This document shows, in pieces, positions 6,626-14,283 of a DNA stretch of 32,179 nt. Each line of letters opens with the position of its first letter. Position 1 is the first letter of the stretch. Under the pieces are notes generated by a model. The model worked only from the letters and a program-made list of their open reading frames with translations. It was not told where the DNA came from and did not search any database. Location: NCBI GenBank assembly GCA_964353255.1, contig CAYGVJ010000059.1, forward strand, positions 1 through 32,179. Reading direction: 5' to 3'. A program made the position numbers and the translations under genes. Source of the DNA: VFZS01 sp964353255. GTDB lineage: Bacteria > Acidobacteriota > Terriglobia > Bryobacterales > Bryobacteraceae.

Positions 6626-7612
6626 ATGAAACTCTTGTTCGCAGTGTTCTTGCTCATGACAGCCATCGCTCTGGGGCAGGCAACCTCGGATGTGATACTG
6701 ATGATCGACCTCGAAAAAATCGCCTGGTACGCTCTGGACCCGGCGGAGAGTTCGAAGTGGATGACTTCTCCCGCTCCGACTCCAGTGCCCTCGACGTTCG
6801 TCTACACGCCCATGGCCCATCTCCTTTTCGCGGATGTGGTGGCGATCAACGATAAACCGGCGAGGGGAACGTTCGCGGCGTGGGGAATATGGACCAATTT
6901 TTCGCAGACGGTGACGCCGTCGCCGGGGCGGCCCATTGCCGACATCAGCCGAAGCCAGATCTGGAACATGCTGTTTGAGGTCCATGACGTCGAGAAAGGT
7001 CAGGTCGCTACTGTGGCCGCTATGGGCTTCGCCAGCGGCCCGCCGCCTCCCGGAACCGCGCCCGGCTCACGCGCGGGCAACTTCATCATCACGGGCGGCA
7101 GCGGGGCGTGGTCCGGAGCGAGGGGCCAAGCGGCAAGCATCGCCGTTGCCGGCACGAGAACCGCATCCGGCGTCGAGAATCCGGCCTACAGGCGCCTCAA
7201 CAGCGTCGCGGGGACGTGGCGCATTGCAGTTACGTTGAACTCGATGACTTTGCCCACCGTGGTGGGGGCATACCACTTCGATTTCGCGCCTGTCTCAGCG
7301 TCCAACCCGGCTCGCGCTGGCGAAACGTTGGTGCTGGCGGTGAAGGGCCTGGGACCGACAAACCCGGTGCTGCTGCCGGGCAAGACCTTCACCTTCGATG
7401 AGGGGAGGAACCTGCCGCTGGTAACCGCGCCCGTCACGGTGACGATCAACGACCTGCCGGCCGCGGTGTCAAACCAGGTCGGCTGGCCCGGCACCAGCGA
7501 CACCTACCGCCTCGACGTGACGCTGCCCAGCGGAATCGCAGCCGGAACGGCCAGTGTGTCGATCTCGGCCGCCTGGATTCCGGGCCCGGCGGTGAACATC
7601 CCGGTGCGGTAG
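6626..7612 (+). CDS. Secreted protein with Solibacter-type C-terminal domain, paralogue of the 4229 gene
   Basis: The 328-residue product begins MKLLFAVFLLMTAIALGQ, a clear signal peptide with cleavage near residue 18; GGAGG at 6614-6618 sets the start at ATG 6626. Its C-terminal third (FAPVSASNPARAGE, LGPTNPVLLPGK, VTVTINDLPAAV, QVGWPGTSDTYRLDV, AAWIPGPAVNIPV) aligns with the 4229 product, and both carry a central VVAIN(G/D)KP motif and a GGSGA- or AGSGA-type motif. The N-terminal parts are clearly diverged, much more than the promoter regions, which are about 98% identical. That contrast suggests recent conversion or duplication of the regulatory DNA rather than of the whole gene. Function is unknown; export is the only safe statement. 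Confidence 0.82.
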   Translation: MKLLFAVFLLMTAIALGQATSDVILMIDLEKIAWYALDPAESSKWMTSPAPTPVPSTFVYTPMAHLLFADVVAINDKPARGTFAAWGIWTNFSQTVTPSPGRPIADISRSQIWNMLFEVHDVEKGQVATVAAMGFASGPPPPGTAPGSRAGNFIITGGSGAWSGARGQAASIAVAGTRTASGVENPAYRRLNSVAGTWRIAVTLNSMTLPTVVGAYHFDFAPVSASNPARAGETLVLAVKGLGPTNPVLLPGKTFTFDEGRNLPLVTAPVTVTINDLPAAVSNQVGWPGTSDTYRLDVTLPSGIAAGTASVSISAAWIPGPAVNIPVR

Positions 7613-7800
7613 CGGGAGAGACAACACCGGCGGTGATCTGAGCCGGGACGGCAGGGGCGTCAACCGCCTGGAAGCCAGCCCCTCTGAGAAACCCGCGCCG
7701 GCGGGGGCAAAACCGTGGAGGAGGCCACGGAAGTTGCGTTGTGATTCACGAGCAGTCCTGTTCTCGCCGGAGGAGGAATGTCAACGGAACCGGACAAGTC
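7613..7800 (+). mobile_element. Possible IS200/IS605-type tail (TnpB C-terminus / right end remnant)
   Basis: Directly after the secreted-protein stop, one frame reads NTGGDLSRDGRGVNRLEA followed by a Pro/Ala/Arg-rich stretch, which resembles the disordered C-terminal tail of TnpB proteins. It is followed by short hairpins (for example CCGTGG...CCACGG) and by GGAGGAATGTCAA at about 7770-7783, a sequence reminiscent of the right-end region that supplies TnpB guide RNA. No upstream TnpB catalytic part exists here, so it is a remnant at best. This rests on pattern memory and has not been aligned. Confidence 0.4.
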
Positions 7801-7821
7801 ACCTTGTCCGCCGTTCTTTTT
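7791..7821 (+). terminator. Intrinsic terminator
   Basis: CGGACAAG (7791-7798), a four-base loop and CTTGTCCG (7803-7810) form a perfect 8-base-pair stem followed by CCGTTCTTTTT. It would stop transcripts coming from the secreted-protein gene at 6626-7612 or from the mobile-element tail. Confidence 0.7.
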
Positions 7822-7972
7822 CCCTCCTGTTTTCAGGCCCATCCGCCCTCCTGCCCCCGGCCTCCCCTCCCGGCTGCGTTATCCTCAAGCCGGTCCCGCT
7901 ATGGCGTCCCAGCCCCAGTTCGAGGCCAATCGCAGCCACGCCAGGCATCCCCAAATGACACCCCGCCGACGC

Positions 7973-8003
7973 TCCCATCCCCTTTCCTTTCAACGGGATG
8001 GGA
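7973..8003. repeat. Inverted repeat in gene-free DNA
   Basis: TCCCATCCC (7973-7981) and GGGATGGGA (7995-8003) form a perfect 9-base-pair stem with a 13-base loop, followed on the plus strand by AAAAA. From 7822 to 8063 I see no gene; short open frames there are proline/serine-rich with no domain. Confidence 0.5.
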
Positions 8004-8063
8004 AAAAATTACGAAACGAACCCAAAACCGGACACCCCATCCCTGCCCCTGCCCCACCCGGCT

Positions 8064-8168
8064 GCCCAGGAACGCCGCCGCGCCGATCAGCCGCTCGATG
8101 CTACAGGCCCCGTCCAGCAGCGAGTAGTCGGAATGGCAGTGCAGGTGAACGAATGGGGAGTCTGGCAT
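8064..8168 (-). pseudogene. dnaE 5' fragment
   Basis: About 35 codons encode MPDSPFVHLHCHSDYSLL and then DGACSIERLIGAAAFLG, the start of a DnaE PHP domain. The first 22 codons are almost identical in DNA to the dnaE at 1071, the next dozen differ although still DnaE-like, and then homology ends. No TDHG motif or later DnaE part follows, so this is a fragment. It lies just downstream of tRNA-Arg on the same strand. Confidence 0.85.
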
Positions 8169-8206
8169 TACGGCTATCCCGTATGGTAGCGAATTGCGGT
8201 TAGCAG

Positions 8207-8281
8207 TAGGGACGGGCGGATTCGAACCGCCGACCTGCCGCTTAGGAGGCGGCCGCTCTATCCATGCTGAGCTACGTCCCC
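8207..8281 (-). tRNA. tRNA-Arg (anticodon CCT)
   Basis: A full cloverleaf can be drawn on the minus strand: acceptor GGGGACG paired with CGTCCCT, D arm GCTC...GAGC, anticodon stem GCCGC/GCGGC with loop CTCCTAA, and T arm GGCGG-TTCGAAT-CCGCC. The anticodon CCT reads AGG (Arg). The discriminator base is A and CCA is not encoded. An extended -10 box lies 12 bases upstream. Confidence 0.95.
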
Positions 8282-8285
8282 GCGA

Positions 8286-8471
8286 CTACCCACATTCTAG
8301 CATCTGGCCCTGTGGGGCATGCTTCAGAGGGTGCTTGCTGGCGGCGTAGCTCACGGCGGCCTCGCGCGCCCTCGCCATTTCCTCTTCCGTGTAGCGGCAC
8401 GGCTCGCGGTAGTAGGTCACGAATACCCTGGCCCCCTGCGCTGCAAATGCCCCGGCCGTGGGCCTGTGCCG
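8286..8471 (-). pseudogene. Possible short-chain dehydrogenase-like remnant
   Basis: A 62-codon stretch without a start reads GRHRPTAGAFAAQGARVF then VTYYREP and a helical tail, ending at a stop at 8286-8288. The first part resembles the Rossmann-fold N-terminus of SDR enzymes (GIGRATA-AFA--GARV), and third codon positions are strongly G/C, as in real genes here. The nucleotide-binding TGxxxGIG part is missing. It overlaps the tRNA-Arg promoter, so it is at most a decayed fragment. Confidence 0.3.
8294..8327 (-). promoter_or_regulatory. Promoter of tRNA-Arg with shared 20-base upstream element
   Basis: On the minus strand TGC-TAGAAT (8302-8294) is an extended -10 box 12 bases before the tRNA. 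Upstream, 8308-8327 matches the element before the dnaE -10 box (1091-1110) at 18 of 20 positions (core CTGAAGCATG then CCCAC on the minus strand). Confidence 0.5.
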
Positions 8472-8487
8472 CCCACACCGGGGTAGT

Positions 8488-8499
8488 AGACTTAAGTCT
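8488..8499. promoter_or_regulatory. Perfect palindrome before the aminotransferase gene
   Basis: AGACTTAAGTCT is a perfect 12-base palindrome ending eight bases before the ATG at 8508, flanked by GGGTA and TACCC arms that also pair with a two-base offset. It contains TTAAGT, a possible -10 box. It fits an operator overlapping the promoter; the binding protein is unknown. Confidence 0.4.
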
Positions 8500-8507
8500 T
8501 ACCCGCC

Positions 8508-9890
8508 ATGGCCAAGGAATACGACCTCACGCCTCAGCCCGTGCCGCCGGTGAAGACGCCTTTCCGGCGCATCGTAACGCCGTTGCCGGTCCCGGAATCG
8601 CTGCCCATCCTGGAGAGGCTGGCGCGTCACGAGCCGGCAGCCATGCGCGGGCAGCCGCCCATCGTCTGGGACCGCGCCGAGGGCTTTCAGGTCTGGGACC
8701 CCTGGGGCAACTGCTGGGTGGATTGGTCCTCGGGCGTGCTGATCGCCAACGCCGGGCACGGCCGCGAGCGGATCCGCGAGGCCATAGTGCGCCAGACCCA
8801 GGCCGGGCTGCTGACCACCTACTGCTTCCCCAGCGAAATCCGCGCCCGGCTGGTCGAGCGGCTGGCGTCACTGCTGCCCGAGCCGCTCAAAAAGATCTTT
8901 CTGCTGACCACCGGCTCGGAAGCTGTCGAGTGCGCCATCAAGCTCTGCCGCACCTGGGGCGTCAAGCACGGCGGCCGGGGCAAGCACGTCATTGTCTCTT
9001 TCGGTAAAGCCTTCCACGGCCGCACGCTGGGCGCGCAGCAGGTCGGCGGTATTCCCGCGCTGAAGGAATGGATCGTGAACCTGGACCCGGGCTTCGTCCA
9101 GGTGCCGTTCCCGGACGGCTTCTGGACGCAGGACACATCGTTTGAAGCCTTCGAGAAGCACGTTTTCGAGCTGGGTGTCGAGCCGCAGAACGTGGCCGGG
9201 GTCATCCTGGAAACCTACCAGGGAGGCAGCGCGGCTTTCGCTCCGCGTGAGTACGTGCAGGCGCTGCGGAGATGGTGCACCGGGCACACGGCCTTGCTGG
9301 TCTGCGATGAGGTACAGGCCGGGTTCGGCCGCACCGGCACGCTGTGGGGCTTCGAGCATTACGGAATCGTCCCTGACCTGGCCTGCTTCGGCAAAGGGAT
9401 CACCAGTTCCCTGCCGCTGTCGGCGGTGGCTGGGCGCCCCGACGTGATGGACCTGTTTGCGCCGGGCACTATGACCTCGACGCACACCGGTAACCCGGTC
9501 TGCTGCGCCGCAGCGCTGGCTTCCATCGAACTGGTGGTCGGGGAAGACCTGGCCGGGAACGCCCGCCGGGTCGGCGCGGTGCTGCACCAGAAGCTGACCG
9601 AGATCCAGGCGCGCCACCCGCAAATCGGCGCGGTACTGGGGCGCGGCCTGGTGGCCGGGGTGATCTGTGTCCGCCCCGGCGCCCGGGAGCCTGACGGGGA
9701 CTTGGCCTGGGAAGCGGTGCGCCGTTCGGTGGAGAAGGGCGTGCTGATGTTCTCTCCGGTCGGCTTCGGCGGCTCGACGATCAAGATCTGCCCGCCGCTG
9801 GTGATCACCGAAGAAGCTGTGTTGGACAGCGTGGCGGGCTTCGCCGAGGCTTTCGCCGAGGCGGCGGCCCAGGAGACAGCCGCCCGATGA
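8508..9890 (+). CDS. Class-III pyridoxal-phosphate aminotransferase
   Basis: This 460-residue enzyme is of the 4-aminobutyrate/acetylornithine aminotransferase type. TTGSEAVECAIKLCR (134-148) contacts cofactor phosphate, AFHGRTLGA (168-176) is typical, VCDEVQAGFGRTG (265-277) contains Asp267 that binds the pyridine nitrogen, and Lys296 in FGKGITSSLPLSA is the Schiff-base lysine. All catalytic elements are intact. The substrate cannot be read: the N-terminal extension of about 30 residues and the pairing with a Gfo/Idh/MocA oxidoreductase suggest an amino sugar or amino-keto acid route rather than GABA. The stop overlaps the next gene by four bases (ATGA). Confidence 0.93.
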   Translation: MAKEYDLTPQPVPPVKTPFRRIVTPLPVPESLPILERLARHEPAAMRGQPPIVWDRAEGFQVWDPWGNCWVDWSSGVLIANAGHGRERIREAIVRQTQAGLLTTYCFPSEIRARLVERLASLLPEPLKKIFLLTTGSEAVECAIKLCRTWGVKHGGRGKHVIVSFGKAFHGRTLGAQQVGGIPALKEWIVNLDPGFVQVPFPDGFWTQDTSFEAFEKHVFELGVEPQNVAGVILETYQGGSAAFAPREYVQALRRWCTGHTALLVCDEVQAGFGRTGTLWGFEHYGIVPDLACFGKGITSSLPLSAVAGRPDVMDLFAPGTMTSTHTGNPVCCAAALASIELVVGEDLAGNARRVGAVLHQKLTEIQARHPQIGAVLGRGLVAGVICVRPGAREPDGDLAWEAVRRSVEKGVLMFSPVGFGGSTIKICPPLVITEEAVLDSVAGFAEAFAEAAAQETAAR

Positions 9891-11131
9891 GCCCGCCGCA
9901 GGTGACTGTGGTGGGCGGCGGCATGATCACCCACGACCAGATTCTGCCCTCGCTCTACCACATGCAGCGCCGGGGCCGCATCGGCGAAATCTCCATCTGC
10001 GCCCTGACCGCCCGCCCGCTCAAGGAGCTGGCCGAATCCGAGCTGTTCGCACGGGCTTTCCCGGGGCAGTCCTTCCGCCCGTACCCGGAGCTGAGCGGCG
10101 ATCTGGATCGGCCCCGTCCGGAGCTCTACCGTGAAGTCGTGGCGCGGATGCCGCCTCGCCAGATCGTCGTGGTGGCGGTGCCCGACCAACTGCATTTCGA
10201 GGTCATCATGACGGCGCTCGACGCCGGCCAGCACCTGCTCTCGGTGAAGCCCCTCGTGCTCACGGCGCGCGAATCGCTGATCGTCGAGCAGGAAGCCCGG
10301 GCGCGAGGTTTGCTGGTGGGCATCGAGTACCACAAGCGCTTCGACGACCGCAGCCTGATGGCCCGCAGCCGCTATCGCGCCGGCCTGTTCGGCGAGTTCC
10401 GCCTGGGCGCGGCCTGCCTGCTGGAGAAGTGGCACTACCGCCACTCGAACTTCCAGAACTGGTGCACGGTGGAGAACTCCGACGCCTTCACTTACGTAGG
10501 CTGCCACTACGTGGACCTGGTGCACTTCATCACCGGCCTGCTGCCGGTGGCGGTGAGCGTCTACGGCGTCCGCGACCGCTATCCCAATGGAAACGAAGGC
10601 TTCCTGTGGACGGACGCCCGGGTGATCTGGAACAACGGCGCGTGCCTGAACGTGCAGAACGCGCTGGGTTTCCCCGACGCCGCCCCCGGCACGAACACTC
10701 AGGGGCTGACCCTGTACTGCGCCGGCGGCGATTGCGGGGCGCTGATTTCGCACTCGGACCAGTACCGCGGCCTGAAGTACTGCTACACGCGTAGTAGTGG
10801 GGAGCCTGGCGCCACAGTTTACGCCGAACCCAGCCCCGACTATCTTCAATACGTTGACCTGGGTGGGCCGGGCCTGGTGCCGGTGGGCTACGGCTACCGC
10901 TCCATCGAATACATCCTTGAGGCGGCTCTTCGCCTGGAGGCCGAGACCCGCGACTTGGCCGAGCGCCAGGAGCGCCTCCGCCAGATCGACGAGGCCGGCC
11001 TCATGGCAACCCCGGCCAACAGCCGCTATAACGAACTGGTGATCGAGGCCGCGCGGCTGTCCATCCTCAACGCCGGCCGGGAAGCGGTCATTGAATATGA
11101 TGAGGAGCCGGGGGCGCGGTTGAGGGAATAG
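9887..11131 (+). CDS. Gfo/Idh/MocA-family NAD(P)-dependent oxidoreductase
   Basis: The 414-residue protein opens with a Rossmann strand, QVTVVGGGMITHDQILPSL (5-23), then IVVVAVPDQLHFEVIMTALDAG and SVKPLVLT, matching the family's EKP signature with Val in place of the usual Glu. GIEYHKRFD and the C-terminal CHYVDLVHFITG region complete the usual two-domain form. Such enzymes oxidise or reduce sugar hydroxyls, sugar acids or inositols with NAD(P). It is translationally coupled to the aminotransferase upstream, so the two probably work on the same compound: oxidation to a keto group followed by amination, or the reverse. Its 3' end overlaps the convergent ATPase gene by 44 bases. Confidence 0.9.
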   Translation: MSPPQVTVVGGGMITHDQILPSLYHMQRRGRIGEISICALTARPLKELAESELFARAFPGQSFRPYPELSGDLDRPRPELYREVVARMPPRQIVVVAVPDQLHFEVIMTALDAGQHLLSVKPLVLTARESLIVEQEARARGLLVGIEYHKRFDDRSLMARSRYRAGLFGEFRLGAACLLEKWHYRHSNFQNWCTVENSDAFTYVGCHYVDLVHFITGLLPVAVSVYGVRDRYPNGNEGFLWTDARVIWNNGACLNVQNALGFPDAAPGTNTQGLTLYCAGGDCGALISHSDQYRGLKYCYTRSSGEPGATVYAEPSPDYLQYVDLGGPGLVPVGYGYRSIEYILEAALRLEAETRDLAERQERLRQIDEAGLMATPANSRYNELVIEAARLSILNAGREAVIEYDEEPGARLRE

Positions 11132-12572
11132 CGGCCTTCTCGAACGCAGCCCGCATTTCCCGAATCCGCTGGGCGACATCCTTGCCGACTTCGAGGATCT
11201 CCTGCGCCACCAGCGGGCTTTCGCCCAGGTAGATGCGTAAACCCACCGTGAGCGGCTCCGGCGCCGCTACCGCGGGGCACTCACTCAACATCTCAAGCGC
11301 CTCCCGAGCGCGATCGCTAGCAAGGAGAAGCGCCAAGGCTGACAGGTGATCCTTGCTATGCTGAAGCGGTAGCTGGCGCGCTTCTTTGGCCAGGCCTTTG
11401 ATGATCTGTGCCAATTCCTGCGGCTCGTAGAACTGCACCATGAACTCGACCGCGGCGCGAACGCGGGCGTGAGCGTAGCCCCGGCGGCGCATCAGGTAGT
11501 AGATGTTGAAGAGACGCTCTGCGGCTTGATACAGCTTGCGGCGCCCGTCTTGCCGGACGATTTGCACGGCTCCCCGGCCCACCAGGCGGCTCAGTTGCAT
11601 GCTGACGTTGTTGGCGCCCATACGCACGGCACGGGCCACTTCCCGCGCCCCCACCGGATCCCAGATATCGAGCAGAGCGGCGAACACTTTGCGCTCCACC
11701 GCCGGCAGGTTGTCGAGGTGGCTCTTGAAGTACTCGGTGTGGTCGTCCACCAGTTGCGTAAGCTCCTCCATCAACTCACGGAACGATCGCTTAGCGGCGA
11801 AACCCGCCAGAATCACCAGTAGCCGAGGGTTGCCGCCGGTCAAGATCTGTACTGCCCTCACCTGGCCGGGCGGGGCTTCTGAGCCGGTAGTGGAGCGCCA
11901 CAGCTCCGTGCACTCGTCCAGATCGAGAGGCTTCAGCTCGCGGATGGCGAACATCTCAAACCAGGCCTTGTCGATGTTGTCGATCTCCTCGAAACGCGTC
12001 GTGGCGGTGCCCAGCAACATGATGCGCCGCTCGTTCTGGAAGGTGTGCCGTAGGTCCCAATGACGGCTAGGTTCGATCTGCTCCCCGAGAAGCCGGTGGA
12101 GGTTCTCGACCACCAGCAGAATGCGCTTGCCTTCGCGGTCGGCAAAGTCCAGCAAGTGTGCCAGAGCCCGGTCGCGCAGGCGCGCCTCATCGCCCTCGTC
12201 GCTCAGCTCCTTGTGGGCCTGTCGCCAGCGTTCCTCACCGGTCTGTTCTGACAAGTGGAACAGCCCCTCGACCCAGAACTCGCCGGGGCTACAGACCTCG
12301 TAAGACTCCTCGCCGAAGACGATGGGATACCACGCCGAGGACAGCTCCGGCGCCTTTCGCACTTCGGCCGCCACCCTCCGCACTAGCATGGTCTTGCCGA
12401 TGCCCCGCGGTCCCACAAACAGGAGGTGCTGGTTAGAAGAGTGCTTCGCCGCCGCGTTCTCGCGCAAGGTTTCTAGAGCCAGGTCGAGCTCGACCTTCCG
12501 CACCACAAAGGAGCGGATGAGTTCTTCATCGCCATGGATGCCGGGATTGTACTTCACCTGGGGGACGCTCAT
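11088..12572 (-). CDS. AAA/STAND-type ATPase with winged-helix domain
   Basis: The 494-residue protein carries a Walker A motif FVGPRGIGKT (52-61), a Walker B-like LLVVENLH (about 152-159; Glu-Asn rather than the usual Asp-Glu) and a sensor-like IMLLGTATTRFEEI. From about 290 a winged helix follows (ERKVFAALLDIWDPVGAREVARAVRMGANNVSMQLSRLVGRG, split here over motif parts), then an all-helical C-terminus of TPR-like character. This resembles signal-transduction ATPases with MarR-like helix-turn-helix. Its start overlaps the end of the gene upstream by four bases, so two different ATPases are made from one message. The role is unknown; defence, signalling or regulation are all possible. Confidence 0.8.
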   Translation of the reverse strand: MSVPQVKYNPGIHGDEELIRSFVVRKVELDLALETLRENAAAKHSSNQHLLFVGPRGIGKTMLVRRVAAEVRKAPELSSAWYPIVFGEESYEVCSPGEFWVEGLFHLSEQTGEERWRQAHKELSDEGDEARLRDRALAHLLDFADREGKRILLVVENLHRLLGEQIEPSRHWDLRHTFQNERRIMLLGTATTRFEEIDNIDKAWFEMFAIRELKPLDLDECTELWRSTTGSEAPPGQVRAVQILTGGNPRLLVILAGFAAKRSFRELMEELTQLVDDHTEYFKSHLDNLPAVERKVFAALLDIWDPVGAREVARAVRMGANNVSMQLSRLVGRGAVQIVRQDGRRKLYQAAERLFNIYYLMRRRGYAHARVRAAVEFMVQFYEPQELAQIIKGLAKEARQLPLQHSKDHLSALALLLASDRAREALEMLSECPAVAAPEPLTVGLRIYLGESPLVAQEILEVGKDVAQRIREMRAAFEKAAIPSTAPPAPHHIQ

Positions 12573-13885
12573 TTCTCAGCCTCCGCTTCGTTGGAGCCGC
12601 GTATGAACCCGAAGCGCGGTCTCGGGCCTGGTAGCTTACGCTTGGCAGCGGGTACGAACGGAAAGCTGAATCGCGCGCGCCACCAGTCCTTGAGCAGCTT
12701 CGAGACGAAGACATAGGCGTCTCCGTTCTCCTTTCGCAGGTAGCCATCGTGCTCCAGGATGCCCAGGATTTCGCCCAGACACTCGCTGGGCTGCCTGCCC
12801 TCCACGAGGTACTCCCCACACAAGATGTCGGCCGCCTTCGGCGTCAAACAGCCGCTCACCGCCGCCTCTGTCAGAAGGTCCAGCGCGAGCGGATGAAGCG
12901 CGGGACCCAACACCATCTTCAGCCGCTCTTCGAGCTGGCTCAGCTCGGCGTGCCCGCGAGCGCTCAACATGCTCGTTTCATACACCCTTCCCACGAGTTC
13001 CTTCGAAACTTGTCTAAAGCCTTCCAGACTGCAAGTCCAATACACGTGGTCGAAGAACATCTGGACGTAGTGCGGGATCGCGAGTCCGACGAGGTTCAGC
13101 ATTTCTTTTGGCACGTCGGCGAGCAACTCCAGACCGTACTGGTTGGCAAGTGCGCAAAGGCAGCCCGCTGCGGTCGCCGGACTCCACGGACCGAGCTCAA
13201 AAGGCGTCAGATAGCCTAGCGCGCCGCTCAGGCCAGCCTGACGGACGATGGGTTCCAGGCCGATCGACCCACTCAGCACCATCCGGACCCGGCCCTTGTG
13301 ACAAATCCCGTTGGCGCGGAGCCACGACAGGAAGGCATTCGCTTGCTCTCGGCGTTCGGGAGTAATCCGATACTCGCTGCCTTTGAGCATCTCGCAGATC
13401 AGGAGCGGCACCTCGTCGATGAAGAGGACGACCGGCTTGTCGGCCGCTGCCAGGATCTCCACGACCCGGTCACCTTTCGCTTGCCACTCGCTCCCGGTCA
13501 GCGCGCCACGCAACGTCACGCGAAGATCGCCGACGCTGAGCGCCTCTATCCGCCCCGGGAAACTGGCAAGGATGTTGGCGAAAACCGACCTGGTCTTCTC
13601 CCACAATGGCGCATAAGGGCGTGTGGCGGCGCTGAGTTCCGCCACCGCGTCCGCGGCGCTATGAGCCTGCTGAAAGTCCACCTGCAAGCACAAGTAGCGC
13701 TCCTCGATCCGGCGCGCCGCCTCGCGCATGAGACTGGTCTTGCCGATTCGTCGCTGCCCGACCAACAGCACGTGAGCGCCCTCGTCCAGGTACTCGATCA
13801 GCCGGTTCAGTTCTTTCTCACGATCCCAGAAGGTCTCGCCGCAGACCCAGTTGCCAACAGCTCGCTTGAGTTTTGTGTCTTCCAC
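12569..13885 (-). CDS. AAA ATPase (archaeal-type ATPase family, STAND-like)
   Basis: With the GTG at 13885 the product has 438 residues; an ATG at 13939 would add 18. Walker A is LLVGQRRIGKTSL (about 41-53 in the short form), Walker B is VVLFIDEVPLL and a sensor-like strand is MVLSGSIGLEPIV. FELGPWSPATAAGCL and the following winged-helix-like region are typical of the ATPase_2 family. I prefer the short form because a 35-base palindrome and a -10 box (TACAAT, 13897-13892) occupy the DNA that the longer form would need to code, and because the -10 ends only six bases before GTG, giving a leaderless message. The gene is first in a two-gene operon with the 11088-12572 ATPase. Confidence 0.8.
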   Translation of the reverse strand: MEDTKLKRAVGNWVCGETFWDREKELNRLIEYLDEGAHVLLVGQRRIGKTSLMREAARRIEERYLCLQVDFQQAHSAADAVAELSAATRPYAPLWEKTRSVFANILASFPGRIEALSVGDLRVTLRGALTGSEWQAKGDRVVEILAAADKPVVLFIDEVPLLICEMLKGSEYRITPERREQANAFLSWLRANGICHKGRVRMVLSGSIGLEPIVRQAGLSGALGYLTPFELGPWSPATAAGCLCALANQYGLELLADVPKEMLNLVGLAIPHYVQMFFDHVYWTCSLEGFRQVSKELVGRVYETSMLSARGHAELSQLEERLKMVLGPALHPLALDLLTEAAVSGCLTPKAADILCGEYLVEGRQPSECLGEILGILEHDGYLRKENGDAYVFVSKLLKDWWRARFSFPFVPAAKRKLPGPRPRFGFIRGSNEAEAEK

Positions 13886-13891
13886 GACACG

Positions 13892-13935
13892 ATTGTACCA
13901 CGGCAACAATTCCGTTGGCAACGGTTTTGTTGCCG
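13892..13935 (-). promoter_or_regulatory. Promoter and palindromic operator of the twin-ATPase operon
   Basis: On the minus strand TTGCCA (-35), 18 bases and TACAAT (-10, 13897-13892) fit a sigma-70 promoter. Over it lies a palindrome at 13901-13935: nine-base outer arms (CGGCAACAA / TTGTTGCCG), a T-T mismatch pair twice, five-base inner arms (CCGTT / AACGG) and a three-base centre. A dimeric or tetrameric repressor bound there would block the promoter. The ATPase with a winged helix in the same operon is one candidate. Confidence 0.6.
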
Positions 13936-13939
13936 ACAC

Positions 13940-14283
13940 TCCCTGTGCTTCTAACTACTTGATAAGAAGGAGGATTGTCAAGACGACGAGGCGGTTTGAG
14001 ATGCGTCCCCCTCCCCGCAGGCCCGTGCAAGCAGCCACCCCAACGGCTGGTCCTCACGCCCGACCTTCTTGACCCTCAGCGCCGTCCGCGTGGCGCTCCG
14101 CACGTGGTGAGAGCTCCGGTGATCCTTGGGAACATTCACTGCCAGCCCGAAAGCTAAAAACTGCTAGGCTGGTAACACGGACAGTTCCCCGGAGCGTCCT
14201 AACATTTTCAGAGCGCTGCGTGTCTGATACGGTATGAGTCTGAGTTTACGTGCCGGCCCGGCGTTCTGGCTCAGGAGGTAGCT
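13940..14283. other. Gene-free stretch
   Basis: 344 bases between divergent operons. Apart from the ribosome site AGGAGG at 14274-14279 and a weak promoter-like pair (TTTTCA, 17 bases, TACGGT, around 14210-14240) before the Ig-like gene, I see no gene, RNA or clear repeat. Confidence 0.5.

Noticed and set aside
7640..7760. Riboswitch-like structured stretch
   Set aside because: No conserved cobalamin, SAM, glycine or other core could be matched, and it follows rather than precedes a gene; an insertion-sequence tail fits better.
7741..8203. Overlapping plus-strand frames of 74-141 codons
   Set aside because: Pro/Ser/Arg-rich with no domain; they run across the terminator hairpin, the dnaE fragment and up to the tRNA.
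9359..11179. Long minus-strand open frame (about 600 codons)
   Set aside because: It is antisense to the aminotransferase and oxidoreductase genes, whose catalytic motifs are intact; the His/Gln/Arg-rich product is the usual shadow in G/C-rich codon use.
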